Shown here: in pieces, positions 60,610 through 64,000 of the stretch
How the letters are laid out: each line of letters begins with the position of its first letter
Numbering within the stretch: position 1 is the stretch's first letter
Assembly: GCF_027570035.1 (NCBI RefSeq)
Contig: NZ_JAKMUU010000001.1
Coordinates: 1 to 64,000 of the forward strand
Length of the DNA stretch: 64,000 nt
Reading direction: 5' to 3'
Origin: Corynebacterium curieae
GTDB taxonomy: Bacteria; Actinomycetota; Actinomycetes; Mycobacteriales; Mycobacteriaceae
Made by a program: the position numbers and the translations under genes
The notes under the pieces: generated by a model
Told to the model about the DNA's origin: nothing
The model's input: only the letters and a program-made list of their open reading frames with translations
Databases searched by the model: none

Positions 60610-61953
60610 CTACTTCTCGTGCTTGTTGATGATATTGCGTGCGATGCGCTGCTGGGTGGTGATCTCCAAGTTGCCGCGATCGCGGGAGAGAATATTGGTT
60701 GCCCAGTTAACCAGGACTGCCAAACGGCTGCGCAGACCAATAACGTAGGTCAGGTGCAGGCCCAGCCAAGCCATCCAGCCTGCGAAACCACCGAATTCTG
60801 TCTTGCCCAGCTTGACGACGGCGTTGAAGCGCTTGACGATGGCCATGGAGCCCTTGTCAAAGTAGTCGAAGGCTTCCTTCTCGTTTGCGGTGGACTCCTC
60901 ATCCACCTTGGCCTCGATGAGCTTAGCGACGTGCGCGCCGCCCTGGATTGCAACCTGTGCCAGACCCGGCAGACGGTTGAGCGAAATCATATCGCCGACC
61001 ATGTAGACGTTATTGTGCTCGCCCACGGTAAGATCCTCGTTCACGGAGACGCGACCCGCGCGGTCTGCCTCGACGCCAGCCTGATCGGCAACCAGCTTGC
61101 CCAGTGGGGAAGCGGCCACACCGGCGGACCAGATCTTGGTAGCGCCGGTTAGGGTGGTCTCTTCCTCAGTCTTCATGTCCTTGTAGGTGACGGTATCCGC
61201 GGTTACGTCGGTCACCATGGCGTTGAGGTGAACCTGTACGCCTTCCTTTTCCAAGGTGCGCTGAGCCTTGCGGCCCAAACGCTTGCCGAATGGCGGCAGT
61301 ACCTGTGGGGCGCCATCGAGCAGGTAGATCTTGGCGGAGGTGGTGCCGTAGTTGGAGTAAACATCGTTGAGGGTACGGTTTGCCAGCTCGGCGATCTGGC
61401 CGGTGAGCTCAACACCAGTTGGGCCAGCACCAACGATGATGAAGGTGAGCAGGCGCTCGCGTTCCGCGGGGTCGTCGGTAAGCTCAGCCTTTTCAAACGC
61501 CGAGATGATGCGAGAACGCAGCTCCAAGGCATCGTCCAAGGTCTTCATGCCAGGGGCGAACTCGGCGAAGTGGTCGTTGCCGAAGTAAGACTGACCGGAA
61601 CCCGCGGCTACAACCAGGGAGTCATAAGCATAGGTACGGGAGAACTCGTCCTGCTCAGCGGTAACCGTCTGATCCGCTAGGTTGATGTCAGTAACCTCGG
61701 CGTTAACGAAGTGGACGTTGTCCTGATCGCGCAACAACTGGCGGGTAGAAGGGGCAACCTCACCGGTGGAAATCATGCCGGTTGCTACCTGGTAGAGCAT
61801 CGGCTGGAACAGGTGGTGGTTCTTCTTATCGATGAGGGTGATTTCCACATCGGCGTTCTTCAGCCTCTGAACAGTGTTAAGACCACCGAAGCCGGCACCA
61901 ACCACGACGACGTGGTGGCGGCCACCGTTGGGGCGATAAGGGGTATCAGTCAT
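60610..61953 (-). CDS. ndh: Type II NADH dehydrogenase
   Basis: A 447-residue flavoprotein that oxidises NADH and reduces menaquinone at the inner membrane without pumping protons. The FAD motif VVVGAGFGG is near 17-25, the NADH motif FIIVGAGPTGVELTGQ near 168-183, and YMVGDMISL near the C-terminus. In corynebacteria it is the main NADH dehydrogenase. A 13-bp palindrome (TGCGT-TAG-ACGCA at 62049-62061) lies in its promoter region. Confidence 0.94.
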   Translation of the reverse strand: MTDTPYRPNGGRHHVVVVGAGFGGLNTVQRLKNADVEITLIDKKNHHLFQPMLYQVATGMISTGEVAPSTRQLLRDQDNVHFVNAEVTDINLADQTVTAEQDEFSRTYAYDSLVVAAGSGQSYFGNDHFAEFAPGMKTLDDALELRSRIISAFEKAELTDDPAERERLLTFIIVGAGPTGVELTGQIAELANRTLNDVYSNYGTTSAKIYLLDGAPQVLPPFGKRLGRKAQRTLEKEGVQVHLNAMVTDVTADTVTYKDMKTEEETTLTGATKIWSAGVAASPLGKLVADQAGVEADRAGRVSVNEDLTVGEHNNVYMVGDMISLNRLPGLAQVAIQGGAHVAKLIEAKVDEESTANEKEAFDYFDKGSMAIVKRFNAVVKLGKTEFGGFAGWMAWLGLHLTYVIGLRSRLAVLVNWATNILSRDRGNLEITTQQRIARNIINKHEK

Positions 61954-62048
61954 GGAATTAATGCGACCTTCCTTAAGAAAGCTAATGTTTAGTACCCATA
62001 CAGTCTAAACACTTCAAACAGAACGCGCATACTTAATAGTGATTAACT

Positions 62049-62061
62049 TGCGTTAGACGCA
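62049..62061. promoter_or_regulatory. Palindrome in the ndh / methyltransferase promoter region
   Basis: TGCGT-TAG-ACGCA, 5-bp arms, in the 232-bp divergent gap. TGCGTTAG recurs at 62091-62098. Operator candidate. Confidence 0.35.
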
Positions 62062-62185
62062 CTTGGCTGATGAGGACGGAACAAGTCTGCGTTAGCGGAG
62101 TGCCTAAACCTCTAGGCTCGCATAGCTGACTAAAGTTATTCCGGATAGTGACTTCTTCCGCTCACCAAGGAGTGCACCTGGCATT

Positions 62186-63499
62186 ATGACTTTTACCCGC
62201 CCCGAGCATTTGAGCTCCATTGATGCTGATTCCTGGCCGAACGTGGCAACGGTCCCTGCGTCTCGTTGGCCTGGTATGAAGGCTCGCAGGGCAGAGGCTG
62301 AGTTTGCTAAGGCCTGCGACGATGCAGGCCTAGAACTGGATCTAGATGCGGAAGGCGGGCCCGATCTCAAGGTGGGCCATGATGCCCTGTTCGAGCGGAT
62401 CGCCGCTAGCGGTTGGCTGGGATTTGCGGAAAGCTTCATGGCGGGAGAGTGGACCGTCAGCTCTTCGACGCAGTTAGTTAAGGTTCTGGGGCGACTTTTA
62501 GGAGCAAGCTACCTCCCCAAGGCAAAGATGCTTGGGGTTAGCGACTCGGAGCCAGGGGAGCTGCCGCTTGATTTGGTGCGTCTATATTCTGGTGATGGTT
62601 TGAGCCACGCCGGAGGAATCTTTTCCAGTGGTGTACCTACTACCATTAGAGAAACGGTAGAAAGCTACAGCCCAAAAGCTGGCCGTAAAGAGCCCAAAAG
62701 CCATTTTGTAGATGTCACTACGTTAAGCGAGCCCACCAGCGTAGATAGGGACGACTTGGGCGATGCGCAACGGCGCGCGGCCGATTGGTTACTTGATGCC
62801 ACCCGAACTGGTGCCGGAACCCACCTGTTGGTCTATCCGGCTGCCGGCATGCAGCCTGCCATGCGCGCAACTAAGCGGCGCGCGACTGTGGACGTTTTAA
62901 CCAGCGACGTAGACCAGATAAGTCAAATGCGGGAGGCACTCGTACTCGAGGGAGCAGATGACTCCATTCACGTCGAACGCATTCCCGGAGTGGTCCCAGA
63001 TCCTAAGCAATGGCACGGGCACTATGACGCAATTGTCACCGTGGAGAAAGTAGAGCAACTAGGGCCAACTGAGCGCAAAGGATACATCCGTGCTGTTGAT
63101 CGGTTTTTGACCCCGAACGGACGGGCAGCAATACAGTCCATCGTGGCAACTGACTCCATGACCGAAGCCGGTAGGGCCTCACTGCAGGCTCTGCGAGCAT
63201 ATGTTTGGCCGGGCTTGGACTATCCACTTACCACCGATTTGCACCAACTGGTGGATAAGAACTCCAACCTGCGCATCGTGTCCGAGACTCACGTAGGCAC
63301 CCATTACCTAGAATCATTGCGCCAGCAGAGATCCTTTTTTGATGGGCACCTCCGCGAGGCTGCGGCGGCTGGTTTCGACCCAGTATTCCGCCGCTTGTGG
63401 ACCTTCCAATTTGCTCTCCGTGAGGCGCTTATGACGCTTGGCATGATTGATGCGGTCCAGTTCGGGTTGGCTCACCGCAACCGTGGGGGACGGCGTTAG
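62186..63499 (+). CDS. CFA-synthase-like methyltransferase, motif I altered
   Basis: A 437-residue protein with the layout of cyclopropane-fatty-acid synthase: N-terminal ESFMAGEWTV (about 85-95) and a C-terminal Rossmann part. The usual SAM-binding motif VLEIGCGWG is replaced by THLLVYPAAGM, and the later YDAIVTVEKVE retains the fold. Sited next to ndh, like corynebacterial UfaA-type genes. It may bind SAM weakly or act without methyl transfer. Substrate not known. Confidence 0.75.
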   Translation: MTFTRPEHLSSIDADSWPNVATVPASRWPGMKARRAEAEFAKACDDAGLELDLDAEGGPDLKVGHDALFERIAASGWLGFAESFMAGEWTVSSSTQLVKVLGRLLGASYLPKAKMLGVSDSEPGELPLDLVRLYSGDGLSHAGGIFSSGVPTTIRETVESYSPKAGRKEPKSHFVDVTTLSEPTSVDRDDLGDAQRRAADWLLDATRTGAGTHLLVYPAAGMQPAMRATKRRATVDVLTSDVDQISQMREALVLEGADDSIHVERIPGVVPDPKQWHGHYDAIVTVEKVEQLGPTERKGYIRAVDRFLTPNGRAAIQSIVATDSMTEAGRASLQALRAYVWPGLDYPLTTDLHQLVDKNSNLRIVSETHVGTHYLESLRQQRSFFDGHLREAAAAGFDPVFRRLWTFQFALREALMTLGMIDAVQFGLAHRNRGGRR

Positions 63500-64000
63500 G
63501 CGGGTGGCAGCTCGTCGAAGTTCTTCATCAGCTCCGCGCTTGGCACAAAGAAATTGGTGCCTGTAAGGGCCGTGGAAAAGTCGAGAATACGATCGTAGTT
63601 TCCTTCTGGCTTGCCAATGAACATATTGCGCAGGCGCTCCATTACGTTTTCAGGATCCTTGGCATAGCCAATGAAGTAGGTGCCCATTTCACCAGCAGAG
63701 AAAGAACCAAAGACCATGTTCTCGCGGTAGATATCTTCCTCTAAGTCATTGAGTGCGACGTGGGAATTTGATGGCTTAGTGTCATCGTCCAATTCGATAT
63801 CGTCGGCTTTGGTGCGTCCGATGACCTTCTCTTGTTCTTCAGTGCTCAACTCATTCCACTTGGCGAGGTCATGGATATATTTTTGAACGGTGACATAGGA
63901 GCCGCGGGGGTAGTCGGCGTCATCGTCAAGCAAGACGGTATCCAAGGCTTCTTCTGCCAAGGGATTGGCAATACCATCCACAAAGCCTAGTAAGTCGCGC
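63496..64000 (-). CDS. DyP-type peroxidase, C-terminal part (runs off window)
   Basis: The frame enters at 64000 and reads RDLLGFVDGIANP, where GFVDG is the GxxDG motif of dye-decolorising peroxidases, and continues to a stop at 63496 (about 167 residues). EMGTYFIGYAKDPENVMERLRNMF is the typical C-terminal segment of the class B (YfeX-like) proteins. It is haem-dependent. The 5' end lies outside this window. Confidence 0.85.
   Translation of the reverse strand, partial: RDLLGFVDGIANPLAEEALDTVLLDDDADYPRGSYVTVQKYIHDLAKWNELSTEEQEKVIGRTKADDIELDDDTKPSNSHVALNDLEEDIYRENMVFGSFSAGEMGTYFIGYAKDPENVMERLRNMFIGKPEGNYDRILDFSTALTGTNFFVPSAELMKNFDELPPA

Noticed and set aside
1-64000. CRISPR array
   Set aside because: No regularly spaced repeats with unique spacers and no cas genes are present; the GGGACGAACCA copies are irregularly spaced and change orientation.

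Overview
The window looks like chromosomal DNA of a Corynebacterium: moderately high G+C and dense gene packing, with gene orders typical of the genus and of its mycobacterial relatives. Examples are TPR protein-HAD phosphatase-small ORF-tlyA-nadK-recN-steA-steB-NUDIX-xerD-parA-scpA-scpB-rluB-cmk-der, and secA2-odhI-ftsR-bifunctional nuclease-merR. I cannot name the species.

Layout. 1-1.1 kb: a hairpin and a small decayed region (a gene broken by a stop codon, then overlapping micro-ORFs). 1.15-17.3 kb: one long rightward housekeeping run for rRNA methylation, NADP synthesis, DNA repair, cell division (SteAB), chromosome segregation (XerD, ParA-like, ScpAB), rRNA pseudouridylation, CMP kinase and ribosome assembly. 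pyrG is absent from its usual place after steB, and an acetyltransferase gene splits scpA from scpB. 17.4-31.3 kb: transport and regulation, including a DcuB-type carrier, a heterodimeric ABC exporter with complementary NBD defects, an esterase, an orphan adenine methyltransferase, a tandem-TetR regulator, a two-component system with an ABC-2 exporter, and a CadD-like carrier behind a perfect 18-bp palindrome.

31.37-43.39 kb: a 12-kb accessory island between the cadD terminator and the 3' end of tRNA-Pro(GGG). An 11-bp inverted repeat (TTTGCGAAACT / AGTTTCGCAAA) lies at its two ends. It carries a DUF3800 gene, a candidate sRNA, a type III restriction-modification system, an unknown gene, and a recombination module: an apparently active tyrosine-recombinase-like protein, an HTH protein, a second recombinase-like protein that has lost its catalytic Arg and Tyr, and a DDE-transposase-like protein. 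Two repeat families run through the right half: a TTTGCG-n4-CGCAAA palindrome in intergenic DNA, and an oriented 11-mer GGGACGAACCA found seven times, always on the sense strand. This is the best candidate for an undescribed system.

43.4-64 kb: core genome again. It holds YchJ, a hydrolase-OsmC fusion, SecA2, the OdhI/FtsR cluster, a vWA protein, a DEAD-box helicase, 6-phosphogluconate dehydrogenase, a thioesterase, CorA, a TPP-riboswitch-controlled thiM-thiE-thiD/tenA operon, type II NADH dehydrogenase, a cyclopropane-synthase-like methyltransferase and the 3' part of a DyP peroxidase gene that runs off the window.
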